Assembly (NCBI RefSeq): GCF_028737215.1
Contig: NZ_JAQZAM010000012.1
Span: 62,001 to 126,000 of the forward strand
DNA: 64,000 bases
Source of the DNA: Actinomycetospora chibensis
GTDB lineage: Bacteria > Actinomycetota > Actinomycetes > Mycobacteriales > Pseudonocardiaceae
Direction of reading: 5' to 3'
Under the pieces are notes generated by a model. The model was not told the origin of the DNA and searched no databases. It was given only the letters and a program-made list of their open reading frames with translations. Numbering within the stretch: the first letter of the stretch is position 1; each line of letters opens with the position of its first letter. Positions 26,744 through 35,024 of this stretch are shown one piece after another. Position numbers and translations under genes: made by a program.

Positions 26744-27411
26744 TCCGGGTGGTGCTGGCCGACGACCAGCAGCTGATCCGCGCCGGCCTGCGCGTCCTGC
26801 TCGAGACCGAGGACGGCTTCGCGGTGGTGGGCGAGGCGGCCGACGGCGCGCAGGCCGTCGCGCTCGCCCGCGAGACCCGGCCCGACGTGGTGGTCATGGA
26901 CGTGCGGATGCCGGGTGTCGACGGTCTGAGCGCCCTGGAGACGATCGTCGCCGACGCGGGACTGGCCGGTACCGCCGTGCTCGTGCTGACCACCTTCGAC
27001 CTCGACGAGTACGTCTACCGCGCCCTGCGCGCCGGAGCCGCGGGCTTCCTGCTCAAGGACGGCGAGCCCGCCGACCTCGTCCGCGCGATCGCCCTCGTCG
27101 CCCGCGGCGAGGCGCTGCTCGCGCCCGCGGTGACCCGCCGGCTCATCGCCGAGTTCGCCGGGCGCCCGGAGCCGCGCGTGCCCGCGGCGCGCCTCGACGT
27201 CCTCACTCCGCGCGAGCGGGAGGTGCTCGCGCTGGTCGGTGGCGGGCTGACCAACGACGAGATCGCCGCCCGCCTGGTGATCAGCCCGGCCACCGCCCGC
27301 ACCCACGTGGGCCGGCTGCTGACCAAGCTCGACGCCCGCGACCGCGTCCAGCTCGTCGTCGTCGCCTACGAGAGCGGGCTGATCACCCCGAGGTGCGCTT
27401 CGCGCATGTGA
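26740..27411 (+). CDS. LuxR/NarL family response regulator
   Basis: A 223-residue regulator. The receiver domain has the acidic pocket LADDQQ, phospho-acceptor D54 in VVMDVRMPGVDG, Thr in VLTTFD and Lys in FLLKD. The C-terminal LuxR helix-turn-helix reads LTPREREVLALVGGGLTNDEIAARLVISPATARTHVGRLLTKL. It is translationally coupled to the kinase. Its TGA stop lies in the arm of a palindrome that separates it from the oxidase gene. Confidence 0.94.
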   Translation: MIRVVLADDQQLIRAGLRVLLETEDGFAVVGEAADGAQAVALARETRPDVVVMDVRMPGVDGLSALETIVADAGLAGTAVLVLTTFDLDEYVYRALRAGAAGFLLKDGEPADLVRAIALVARGEALLAPAVTRRLIAEFAGRPEPRVPAARLDVLTPREREVLALVGGGLTNDEIAARLVISPATARTHVGRLLTKLDARDRVQLVVVAYESGLITPRCASRM

Positions 27412-27447
27412 GCAGTTTCGAGTGCTCCAGCACTCCGAAGTGCTCAC
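27408..27447. terminator. Palindrome containing the regulator stop codon (GTGAG...CTCAC family)
   Basis: Arms GTGAGCAGTTTCGAGTGCT (27408-27426) and AGCACTCCGAAGTGCTCAC (27429-27447) pair with three non-Watson-Crick positions around CC. The TGA stop of the response regulator is bases 2-4 of the left arm. Probably a terminator between the regulator and oxidase genes. The rest of this 141-nt gap shows no clear -10 box. Confidence 0.65.
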
Positions 27448-27552
27448 CTGTGCCGGAGGCACACCTCAGGGTCCCTACGCCGCCGGGCGTAGGACGGGGA
27501 CACGTCGTCGCAACGACGACCGCCACCCCCGCCCGCCGCGACGCTCCCCGTC

Positions 27553-29034
27553 GTGTCCCCGTTGTCCCGCCGCCGCTTCCTCGGCGCCACGCTCGCCGCG
27601 GCCGGCGCCGTGGCCGTCAGCTCCGTCGCGGGCTGCGCGAACGGCCCCGGCGTCCGCCCCCCGAAGGCCGCGCCACGCCCCCTCGCGATCCCGCCGCTCG
27701 CCCCGTCGTCCCGCGACGCAGCGGGGCGCCGGGTCGTCGAGCTCGTCGCCGCCCCCGGCACGAGCTCCTTCCTCCCCGGCGTCGCGACCCCGACCTGGGG
27801 CTACGGCGGCCTGCCCTTCGGCGGCCCCACCGTGCGGGTGGCGCGCGGGGACGACGTCGTGCTCCGGGTGACCAACCGGCTGCCCGAGACCACGACCACC
27901 CACTGGCACGGGGCGCGCGTGCCCGCCCGCGCCGACGGCGGCCCGCACCAGCCGATCGCCCCCGGCGCCACCTGGGAGGCGTCCTGGCGCGTCGACCAGC
28001 CGGCGGCGACGCTCTGGTACCACCCGCACCCCCACGGACGGACCGAACGCCACGTCCACCGGGGGCTGTTCGGGCTGTTCCTGGTCGACGACCCCGAGGC
28101 CCAGGTCGACCTGCCCTCGACCTACGGCGTCGACGACGTGCCGCTCGTCCTCACCGACCGCAGCTTCGCCCCGGACGGGAGCTTCGACGAGCAGCACCGC
28201 AACACCGTCGGCCTGCTGGGCGACACGGTCCTGGTCAACGGCACGGTCGCGCCCTTCCTCGACGTCACCACGACCCGGGTGCGCCTGCGCGTCCTCAACG
28301 CCTCGTCGGCGCGCAGCTACCGGGTGGCGTGCGACGACGAGGCGCCGCTGACCCTCGTCGGCACCGACGGCGGCCTGCTCCCGGCGCCGCGCACGGTCAC
28401 CGGCGTCGTGCTGACCCCGGGGGAGCGGGCCGAGGTCGTCGTCGACGTCACCCCCGGCCGCCGGCGCGTGCTGCGCTCGCTGTCCCACGACCTGGGGGCG
28501 GTCAACGGCGTCGCGCGGGCGGCGGGTGCGGACGACTCCTTCGACCTGCTCGAGCTGCGCCCCGCCGCCCGGCTCGCGCCCGCACCGCCCGTGCCGGCGC
28601 GGCTGTCCCGCGAGACCCCGCTCGCCGAGGGCGGTCGCACCCGCCGCTTCGTGCTCGCGCACAACCGGATCAACGGCCGGGCGATGGACATGTCCCGGAT
28701 CGACGAGGTCGTCCCCGCCTCGACGACGGAGATCTGGGAGTTCGCCAACCGACACACGCTGCCCCACAACATGCACGTCCACGACGCCCGGATGCAGGTG
28801 CTCGAACCCGGGGTCGCGGCCGGCGACCGCCCCTGGAAGGACACGGTGGCCGTGCCCCCGGGGACCACCGTGCGCGCGCTCGTCCGCGTGGGCCCGCACA
28901 CCGATCCGGAGGTGCCGTACATGCTCCACTGCCACCTGCTGCGCCACGAGGACGACGGCATGATGCTGCAGTTCCTCGTCGTCGGCGCCGGTCAACGGGC
29001 CGCGACGTCGGTCGCGGGCCACGGCCATGGTTGA
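27553..29034 (+). CDS. Multicopper oxidase, Tat-exported lipoprotein-like
   Basis: A 493-residue copper oxidase of the CueO/CopA type. The N-terminus has a twin-arginine signal (SRRRFLGATLAAAGAVAVSSVAGC) ending in a lipobox-like VAGC, so it may be anchored outside the membrane. Copper sites are complete: HWHG (117-120), HPHPHG (157-162), HNMHVH (405-410) and HCHLLRHEDDGMM with H459, C460, H461, H465 and axial M470. It probably oxidises Cu(I) or phenolic substrates. It overlaps the next gene by 8 bp and lies beside a two-component system; I infer a copper or oxidative stress role. Confidence 0.92.
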   Translation: MSPLSRRRFLGATLAAAGAVAVSSVAGCANGPGVRPPKAAPRPLAIPPLAPSSRDAAGRRVVELVAAPGTSSFLPGVATPTWGYGGLPFGGPTVRVARGDDVVLRVTNRLPETTTTHWHGARVPARADGGPHQPIAPGATWEASWRVDQPAATLWYHPHPHGRTERHVHRGLFGLFLVDDPEAQVDLPSTYGVDDVPLVLTDRSFAPDGSFDEQHRNTVGLLGDTVLVNGTVAPFLDVTTTRVRLRVLNASSARSYRVACDDEAPLTLVGTDGGLLPAPRTVTGVVLTPGERAEVVVDVTPGRRRVLRSLSHDLGAVNGVARAAGADDSFDLLELRPAARLAPAPPVPARLSRETPLAEGGRTRRFVLAHNRINGRAMDMSRIDEVVPASTTEIWEFANRHTLPHNMHVHDARMQVLEPGVAAGDRPWKDTVAVPPGTTVRALVRVGPHTDPEVPYMLHCHLLRHEDDGMMLQFLVVGAGQRAATSVAGHGHG

Positions 29035-29431
29035 TCGCCTGGCCGTGGGCCTCTTCCGGGTCGTCGTCGTGCTGCACGCGGCCATGACCGTCGTCCAGGC
29101 CGTCGCCGCCGGCGGCATCCTGCAGGCCTCCGCGGTCGGGATGATCGTCCACCAGGCGGTGGGCGGCACGCTGCTCCTGGTCGCGATGATCCAGGTCCCC
29201 CTCGCGGTGCTCGCCTGGCGCCCCGGCCGGCTCCCGGCCTGGCCGATCGGGGTCTCGGCGGCGCTCGTCGTCGTCGAGACGGCCCAGGTCGCCCTCGGGG
29301 CCACGGGTGTGCTCGCGGTCCACGTCCCGCTGGGGGTCGCGATCGTCGGCACCGCGGTGACCCTCGCGATCTGGGTGGTGCGCGCCCGGCCGTCGGCGGT
29401 GATCGCTCCCGGTGCTCTCGCGACCCGATGA
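29027..29431 (+). CDS. 4-TM membrane protein coupled to the multicopper oxidase
   Basis: A 134-residue protein with four hydrophobic segments. His residues lie in or near helices (LHAAMTVVQ, IVHQAVGG, VHVPLG), an arrangement that could bind haem or copper, but I do not recognise a named family with confidence. Its ATG lies 8 bp inside the oxidase gene, so it depends on oxidase translation and probably works with it. The stop codon (29429-29431) falls at the centre of a long inverted repeat. Confidence 0.75.
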   Translation: MVDRLAVGLFRVVVVLHAAMTVVQAVAAGGILQASAVGMIVHQAVGGTLLLVAMIQVPLAVLAWRPGRLPAWPIGVSAALVVVETAQVALGATGVLAVHVPLGVAIVGTAVTLAIWVVRARPSAVIAPGALATR

Positions 29432-29461
29432 CATCGGGTTCCCGGAGCACCCGGAGGGATC
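29401..29461. repeat. ~60-bp imperfect palindromic element, copy 1
   Basis: Arms of about 30 nt: the left starts GATCGCTCCCGGTGCTC and reaches ACCCGATG; the right runs from ACATCGGGT to GGAGCACCCGGAGGGATC. The element includes the last 31 nt of the 4-TM gene with its stop codon. An inverted copy lies at 29531-29590. Confidence 0.7.
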
Positions 29462-29530
29462 ACGCGGCGAGGGCCGCCTCCACGACCGCGAGGACCGCCT
29501 CGGATCCGGATCCCTCGTGCTGAGGACCAT

Positions 29531-29590
29531 GACCGCCCGGGTGCTCCAGGGACCCGGTGACGTCGGGTTCACCGAGCAGCGGGAGCGATC
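29531..29590. repeat. ~60-bp imperfect palindromic element, inverted copy 2
   Basis: Its reverse complement begins GATCGCTCCCGCTGCTC and ends GGAGCACCCGGGCGGTC, closely matching copy 1 along its length. It lies in the 288-nt gap before htpG. Between the copies are ~70 nt with a ggatccggatcc direct repeat and no ORF. After it, TATCCT near 29674-29679 may be the htpG -10 box. Confidence 0.65.
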
Positions 29591-29719
29591 TCTCGGCCCG
29601 GTGTTCCCGGAGGGCCGTGCCCCTCGATCTCCGGCACCCGGCCCCGCACCCCCGGAGCGCGCGGCGAGCGGTCGATATCCTCGGTGCGTACCGCGAGACC
29701 CACCCCGGGGAGAGGACGC

Positions 29720-31567
29720 ATGAGCGAGACGATCGAGTTCCAGGCCGAGGCCCGTCAGCTGTTGCAGCTGATGATCCACTCGATCTACTCCGACAAGGAC
29801 GTCTTCCTGCGGGAGCTGGTGTCCAACGCCTCGGACGCGCTGGACAAGGTCCGGCTCGCGAGCTATGTCGACAAGGACGTCACGGTCGAGACCGACGACC
29901 TGCACGTCGAGCTCGTCACCGACGCCGAGAACCGCACCCTGACGGTGCGCGACAACGGCATCGGCATGACGCGCGAGGAGGTCGTCGAGCTCATCGGGAC
30001 GATCGCCAAGTCGGGCACCGCCGAGATGCTCGCGCAGATGAAGGACGCCGGCTCGACCGAGCAGACCGCGGAGCTCATCGGCCAGTTCGGCATCGGGTTC
30101 TACTCGAGCTTCATGGTCGCCGAGCGCGTCGAGATGACCACCCGCAAGGCCGGCACCGCCGAGGGCGTGCACTGGGAGTCGACGGGGGAGGGCACGTACA
30201 CCCTCGAGCCCGTCCCCGACGCACCGCAGGGCACGGCGATCACGCTGCACCTCAAGCCCGAGGACGCCGAGGACGCGCTGCACGACTACGCGAACCCGGA
30301 CACCGTGCGGCGCATCGTCAAGCGCTACTCCGACTTCATCACCTGGCCGATCCGCCTGAACCCGGGCGAGGAGGAGGGCTCGCAGGAGCCCGTCAACTCC
30401 CGCAAGGCGCTCTGGGCGCGCTCGCAGTCCGAGGTCAGCGACGAGGAGTACGCGGAGTTCTACCGCCACGTCTCGCACGACTGGCAGGAGCCGCTGGAGA
30501 CCATGCGGCTCTCCGCGGAGGGCACGTTCGAGTACCAGGCACTGCTGTTCCTGCCGAGCCACGCGCCGATGGATCTGTTCATGCGCGAGCACAAGCGCGG
30601 CGTGCAGCTCTACGTCAAGCGCGTGTTCGTGATGGACGACTGCGAGGCGCTCGTCCCCGAGTACCTGCGCTTCGTCAAGGGCGTCGTCGACGCGCAGGAC
30701 CTCTCGCTCAACGTCTCGCGCGAGATCCTCCAGCAGGACCGCCAGATCCAGATGATCCGCAAGCGGCTCGTGCGCAAGGTCCTGCAGACCGTGAAGGCGA
30801 TGCAGGAGAACGAGCCCGAGAAGTACGCGACCTTCTGGCGCGAGCTCGGGAAGGCCGTCAAGGAGGGCCTGCTCTCCGACCACGACAACCAGAAGGCCAT
30901 CCTCGACATCTGCTCCTTCCCGTCGACGCACAGCGCCGACGAGCCGACGACGCTCGCGGCCTACAAGGAGCGCATGCCCGAGGGCCAGGACTCGATCTAC
31001 TACGCCACCGGCGACTCCCGCTCGGGACTGGAGAACTCCCCGCACCTCGAGGCGTTCCGCGCGAAGGGCTACGAGGTCCTGCTGCTCACCGACCCCGTCG
31101 ACGAGGTGTGGGTCGACGCCGTGTCCGAGTTCGACGGCACCCCGCTGGCGTCGGTGGCCAAGGGCGAGGTCGACCTGGGCGACGAGAAGGAGACCCCGGA
31201 GGGCTTCGACGACCTGCTCTCGTGGATGGGCACCGAGCTCGCCGAGGAGGTCAAGGAGGTCCGGCTGTCCTCGCGCCTGACCACCTCGCCGGCCTGCCTG
31301 GTCGGCGACCCCGGCGACCTCACCCCGACCCTCGAGAAGATGTACCGGGCGATGGGGCAGGAGCCGCCGAAGGTCAAGCGCATCCTCGAGCTCAACCCGT
31401 CGCACCCGCTGGTCACCGGCCTGCAGTCCGCGCAGTCGGAGGGCAAGGCCGAGAAGGACCTCGCCCAGCTGCTCTACGGCATGGCGCTGCTCGCCGAGGG
31501 CGGCGACATCGCCGAGCCGGCCGCGTTCGTGACGACCCTGGCCGCACGTCTGCAGAAGGCCCTCTAG
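29720..31567 (+). CDS. htpG: Molecular chaperone HtpG (Hsp90)
   Basis: A 615-residue bacterial Hsp90. The N-terminal GHKL ATPase domain shows ELVSNASDALDKVR, VRDNGIGMTREEVVE and GQFGIGFYSSFMVA. The middle domain has RGVQLYVKRVFVMDDCEALVPEYLRFVKGVVDAQDLSLNVSREILQ. The C-terminal dimerisation domain ends LEGGDIAEPAAF-like. ATG 29720 begins the family's usual SETIEFQAEARQLLQLMIHS and has an AGAGGA site 3-4 nt upstream; an in-frame GTG at 29684 adds 12 residues. The next gene's GTG overlaps the stop by one base. No CIRCE or HAIR-type heat-shock operator is visible. Confidence 0.96.
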   Translation: MSETIEFQAEARQLLQLMIHSIYSDKDVFLRELVSNASDALDKVRLASYVDKDVTVETDDLHVELVTDAENRTLTVRDNGIGMTREEVVELIGTIAKSGTAEMLAQMKDAGSTEQTAELIGQFGIGFYSSFMVAERVEMTTRKAGTAEGVHWESTGEGTYTLEPVPDAPQGTAITLHLKPEDAEDALHDYANPDTVRRIVKRYSDFITWPIRLNPGEEEGSQEPVNSRKALWARSQSEVSDEEYAEFYRHVSHDWQEPLETMRLSAEGTFEYQALLFLPSHAPMDLFMREHKRGVQLYVKRVFVMDDCEALVPEYLRFVKGVVDAQDLSLNVSREILQQDRQIQMIRKRLVRKVLQTVKAMQENEPEKYATFWRELGKAVKEGLLSDHDNQKAILDICSFPSTHSADEPTTLAAYKERMPEGQDSIYYATGDSRSGLENSPHLEAFRAKGYEVLLLTDPVDEVWVDAVSEFDGTPLASVAKGEVDLGDEKETPEGFDDLLSWMGTELAEEVKEVRLSSRLTTSPACLVGDPGDLTPTLEKMYRAMGQEPPKVKRILELNPSHPLVTGLQSAQSEGKAEKDLAQLLYGMALLAEGGDIAEPAAFVTTLAARLQKAL

Positions 31568-32607
31568 TGGCCGACCCCGTGCTCCTGGGGGTCGACAGCT
31601 TCGTCGCCCGCGTCACCGACCCGTCGACCGGACGCGAGATCGGCCCCGAGGAGCGCTTCGAGCACCTCCTGGAGGAGATCGCGCTCGCCGACCGCGTGGG
31701 CCTGCACTCGTACGGGATCGGCGAGCACCACCGCAGCGAGTACTACGACGCCTCGCCCCCGGTGATCCTCGCGGCCGCAGCGGCGCGCACCGAACGGATC
31801 CGCCTGCGCAGCGCGGTGACGGTGCTGTCCGCCGCCGACCCGGTGCGGGTGTTCCAGGAGTTCGCGACGATCGACCTCATCTCGCGCGGCCGCGTCGACC
31901 TCGTCGTCGGCCGCGGCTCGTTCGTCGAGGCCTTCCCGTTGTTCGGGCTGGCGTTCGAGGACTACGACGAGCTGTTCACCGAGAAGCTCGACCTGCTCCT
32001 GAAGATCAACTCTTCGCCTGTGGTGACCTGGTCGGGCAAGCACCGCCCGTCGCTGACCGACCAGCCCGTCTACCCGCGGCCGTCCCAGGAGCGCCTGCCG
32101 ATCTGGGTCGGGGTCGGCGGGACGCCCGAGTCGTTCGCTCGGGCCGGGCTGCTGGGCCTGCCGCTGATGATCGCGATCATCGGGGGCGAGCCGAAGCAGT
32201 TCGCCCCGCTCGTCGACCTCTACCGACGCGCGGGCGAGCACGCCGGGCACCCGCCGGAGGCGCTGCGCGTGGGCCTGCACTGCTTCGGCTTCCTCGGCGA
32301 CGACGTCGCCGAGGCCACGAACGCCTTCTACCCGGGGTGGGAGGAGATGTTCACGACCGTCGCCGCCGAGCGTGGCGGGATGCCGCCGACACGGCGGGCC
32401 TTCGACGCGATGCGCGGTCCCGACGGCGCGTTCTTCGTCGGCGATCCGCGCACCGTCGCGGAGAAGGTCCTGCGCGTCTCCGAGCAGCTGGGCGGCGTGG
32501 AGCGGATCAACCTGCAGATGACCAACCCGCGCCTGGCGCACGAGGATCTCCTGCACTCCATCGAGCTCCTGGGCACCGAGGTCACGCCGCTGGTGGCGAA
32601 GGGCTGA
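31567..32607 (+). CDS. LLM class flavin-dependent oxidoreductase
   Basis: A 346-residue luciferase-like monooxygenase family protein that would use FMN or F420. The TIM barrel shows EIALADRVGLHSYGIGEHHRSEYYDASPPVILAAAAARTERIRLRSAVTVLSAADPVRVFQEFATIDLISRGRVDLVVGRGS, close to the family of alkanal monooxygenase-like oxidoreductases, and LPIWVGVGGTPESFARAG. Substrate unknown. The GTG start shares its G with the htpG TAG stop. The stop overlaps a 9-codon mini-ORF (32607-32636) that ends 2 nt before the MOSC gene. Confidence 0.88.
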   Translation: MADPVLLGVDSFVARVTDPSTGREIGPEERFEHLLEEIALADRVGLHSYGIGEHHRSEYYDASPPVILAAAAARTERIRLRSAVTVLSAADPVRVFQEFATIDLISRGRVDLVVGRGSFVEAFPLFGLAFEDYDELFTEKLDLLLKINSSPVVTWSGKHRPSLTDQPVYPRPSQERLPIWVGVGGTPESFARAGLLGLPLMIAIIGGEPKQFAPLVDLYRRAGEHAGHPPEALRVGLHCFGFLGDDVAEATNAFYPGWEEMFTTVAAERGGMPPTRRAFDAMRGPDGAFFVGDPRTVAEKVLRVSEQLGGVERINLQMTNPRLAHEDLLHSIELLGTEVTPLVAKG

Positions 32608-32638
32608 TGGAGCGCGCTGCCCGGGACCGGACCTGAGC

Positions 32639-33070
32639 ATGCGGGTCGCCGCCCTGCACACCGCCCCGGCCCGCAAGGCGCCGATGGTCGCGGTGGAGAG
32701 GGTCGAGGCCGAGGCGGGGCGCGGTCTCGTCGGCGACCGGTACCACGGCACCAAGCACCGCCACGTCTCCGTCCAGAGCCGCGACGACCTGGCGGCGGCC
32801 GCCGAGGCGCTCGGCGCCCCCGTGCCCGAGGACCGGACGCGTCGCACCCTGACCCTCGACCAGGGCGAGGTGCCGACCGAACCGGGGGCGCAGCTCGTGG
32901 TCGGTGACGTCGTCCTCGAGGTCGTCCGCCGGGCGGCGCCGTGCCGGGTGATGGACGAGACGATCGGGCCGGGCGCGGCCCGCGCCCTGCACGGCCGGGG
33001 CGGCGCGATCTTCCGCGTCCTCACCTCGGGCACGATCACGGTCGGCGACGAGGTCGAGTCCGCGGGCTGA
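32639..33070 (+). CDS. MOSC domain-containing protein
   Basis: A 143-residue single MOSC-domain protein, a fold related to molybdenum cofactor sulfurase C-termini and to YiiM-type reductases. Visible: AEAGRGLVGDRYHGTKHRHVSVQSRDDL, the strand motif GAQLVVGDVVLEVVRRAAPCRVMDE with the conserved Cys, and LTSGTITVGDEV. It may bind Moco or act as a sulfur carrier; the partner is unknown. There is no good ribosome site, and translation may be handed on from the mini-ORF just upstream. Confidence 0.88.
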   Translation: MRVAALHTAPARKAPMVAVERVEAEAGRGLVGDRYHGTKHRHVSVQSRDDLAAAAEALGAPVPEDRTRRTLTLDQGEVPTEPGAQLVVGDVVLEVVRRAAPCRVMDETIGPGAARALHGRGGAIFRVLTSGTITVGDEVESAG

Positions 33071-33075
33071 CCGCG

Positions 33076-34023
33076 TCAGGCGCAGGGCCCGACGCCTGCG
33101 GTGATGCCGTCGTGGTCGGAGCCCGCGAGCAAGAAGCGTCGCGGACCCTCGCCGCACCAGCCCGGACCGACCATCAGGTGGTCGATGCGCAGGAGGAACG
33201 CCTGCCACTGCGTCACCGAGGTGGGCCCGGTCCAGTCGTCACGCATGACGTCGGTGAGCCCCGTGCCGTCGGCCAGCAGCCGGTAGTCGCGGCCGCGGTC
33301 GGTCGAGTTGAGGTCCCCGGCCACCACCACGGGGCCCGGCTCGCGGGCGACACGGTCCGCGAGGGCGACGACGAGGCGGCGGTGCTCGGCGGGGGTCGCC
33401 TGGTAGCTGCCGCCGCCGGTCCACCACGGGCGCGGCACGTGCATCGCGTAGAGCACGAACGGCGTCGGCGCGTCGACCGCCACCCGCAGGCCCGGCAGGT
33501 CCGGACCGGTCCCGTCGAGGACCCGCACCGGGAACCGGCTGTACACCCCGACCGACGGGGTCCCGCCGCTGAAGACGTGGTGCGGGTGGTCCTCGTCGAG
33601 CTCCCGGTCGATGCTGCGGGTGTTCTCGACGACGACGAGCACGTCGGCGGCGGTCGCCCGCAGCGCGGGCAGCGTCGTCTCGAGAGCGGTGACGTTGGCA
33701 CTCGCCACCGTCACCGCGGCGCCGGGACGGACCGGTCCGGTGTCGACGGGCGTCCACGGACCGACCACCGCGACCGCTCCGGCGACCAGCACCGACACCG
33801 CAGCGACGAGGCCACGCCCTCGTCCCACGACGAGGGCGACGACCGCCGCCACGACGGCGAGCACCGGGATCACGATCGCCACGACGTCGCCGGCGGAGCC
33901 CAGCTCGTCGCGCAGGGGGAACCACGCCCAGGGCAGGACCGCGAGGAGCCACCAGATCCACCACGGACCCCGTGGCGCACGGCGCGACGGGGGCGCGACG
34001 ACGTCCCCCCGTGCGTTCGGCAT
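33076..34023 (-). CDS. Endonuclease/exonuclease/phosphatase family membrane protein
   Basis: A 315-residue protein. Three membrane segments (residues ~21-90) anchor an external EEP domain. Catalytic motifs: SANVTA, VVVENTRS (Glu), VVVAGDLNST, RIDHLMVG and GSDHDGI (the paired Asp-His). This layout is common in actinobacterial surface phosphodiesterases or nucleases; substrate unknown. It is convergent with the MOSC gene 5 nt away. Confidence 0.88.
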   Translation of the reverse strand: MPNARGDVVAPPSRRAPRGPWWIWWLLAVLPWAWFPLRDELGSAGDVVAIVIPVLAVVAAVVALVVGRGRGLVAAVSVLVAGAVAVVGPWTPVDTGPVRPGAAVTVASANVTALETTLPALRATAADVLVVVENTRSIDRELDEDHPHHVFSGGTPSVGVYSRFPVRVLDGTGPDLPGLRVAVDAPTPFVLYAMHVPRPWWTGGGSYQATPAEHRRLVVALADRVAREPGPVVVAGDLNSTDRGRDYRLLADGTGLTDVMRDDWTGPTSVTQWQAFLLRIDHLMVGPGWCGEGPRRFLLAGSDHDGITAGVGPCA

Positions 34024-34070
34024 CCCGGCAACGACAGTACCGATCCAGCACCGCCCGGACGGGCCGCGAC

Positions 34071-34802
34071 TCAGCCGACCTCGATCACACCGAAGCGCGC
34101 GCCCGCGGGGTCGGACAGGGTGGCGTGGCGGCCGTGCGGGCCCGGCGCCACCGGCGTCACGACCTCACCGTCGGCCCTGCGGGCGGCCTCGACGGCGGCG
34201 TCGACGTCGGCCGCCGCGAAGAACGGGAGCCAGTGGGGCAGGGCGTCGCCGGCGAGCCCGAGACCCGCGACCGGCCCTCCGTCGACCAGGCCGTGCAGGT
34301 GGCCCGGCTGGTCGCCCCCGTCGACGAACTCCCAGCCGAGGAGCTCGCGGTAGAAGGTGCGCGTGGTGCCCGGCTCCGCCGAGGCCGCCTCGGCCCAGCA
34401 CAGCCGTCCGGACGACGGCGCGGGGATCCCGTCGTCGGACTCCCACAGGCCGACCACGGCAGCGCCGGCGTCGAGCGCGACGAGCAGCCGCCCGCCGGCG
34501 TGGTCGTCCTCGGGGCCGTGCAGCACCTGCCCGCCCAGTTCCTCGAGCTGCTCGGCGGCCACGTCGACGTCGTCGACCGCGAGGTACAGCGTCCAGACCG
34601 GCGGCGCCGCGGCGCCCGGCGACCCGATCGCCGCGACGGGGCTCCCGCCGTGGCGCAGGACGCGGGTCTGGTGACCGGCGACGACCTCGGCGTCCACGGA
34701 CCACCCGAGCACCGCGGCGTAGAACGGCGTCACCACGCCGGGGTCGTCGACGTCCAGTTCGGCCCAGCACGGCACGCCGTGCGCCCGATGCGTTCCTGCC
34801 AT
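34071..34802 (-). CDS. Tandem VOC domain protein
   Basis: A 243-residue protein with two glyoxalase/bleomycin-resistance-like domains: VPCWAELDVDDPGVVTPFYAAVLGWSV (first) and LCWAEAASAEPGTTRTFYRELLGWEFV (second), joined near residue 120. It resembles the CFP30B/Rv0577-type actinobacterial proteins. Enzymatic role unknown. ATG 34802 has GAGGAG 7-8 nt upstream. Confidence 0.88.
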   Translation of the reverse strand: MAGTHRAHGVPCWAELDVDDPGVVTPFYAAVLGWSVDAEVVAGHQTRVLRHGGSPVAAIGSPGAAAPPVWTLYLAVDDVDVAAEQLEELGGQVLHGPEDDHAGGRLLVALDAGAAVVGLWESDDGIPAPSSGRLCWAEAASAEPGTTRTFYRELLGWEFVDGGDQPGHLHGLVDGGPVAGLGLAGDALPHWLPFFAAADVDAAVEAARRADGEVVTPVAPGPHGRHATLSDPAGARFGVIEVG

Positions 34803-34876
34803 TCCGCACTCCTCGCCACGATGACGCGACGAGTGTGGGCGCCCCGCGAAGGTCGGGGAAGGAGGATGAAGAAGTG

Positions 34877-34960
34877 TGTCCGAGGGGGGACTTGAACCCC
34901 CACGCCCTACTAGGGCACTAGCACCTCAAGCTAGCGCGTCTGCCATTCCGCCACTCGGAC
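34877..34960 (-). tRNA. tRNA-Leu (anticodon GAG)
   Basis: An 84-nt tRNA. The acceptor stem is GTCCGAG with CTCGGAC and the discriminator is A. The anticodon stem CTAGC/GCTAG encloses the loop TTGAGGT, giving anticodon GAG (complement at 34925-34927), which reads CUC and CUU. A long variable arm and GTTCAAGTC T-loop confirm a type II Leu tRNA. CCA is not encoded. Confidence 0.96.
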
Positions 34961-35024
34961 CTGCGGGAACACAGCCTAGACGACGCCGCGCGGTCCGATC
35001 ACGGTGGGTGGCAGGATGCCGCGC

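Noticed and set aside
29432-29719. HAIR or CIRCE heat-shock operator before htpG
   Set aside because: No CTTGAGT-N7-ACTCAAG or TTAGCACTC-type sequence was found. The inverted repeats present have a different sequence.
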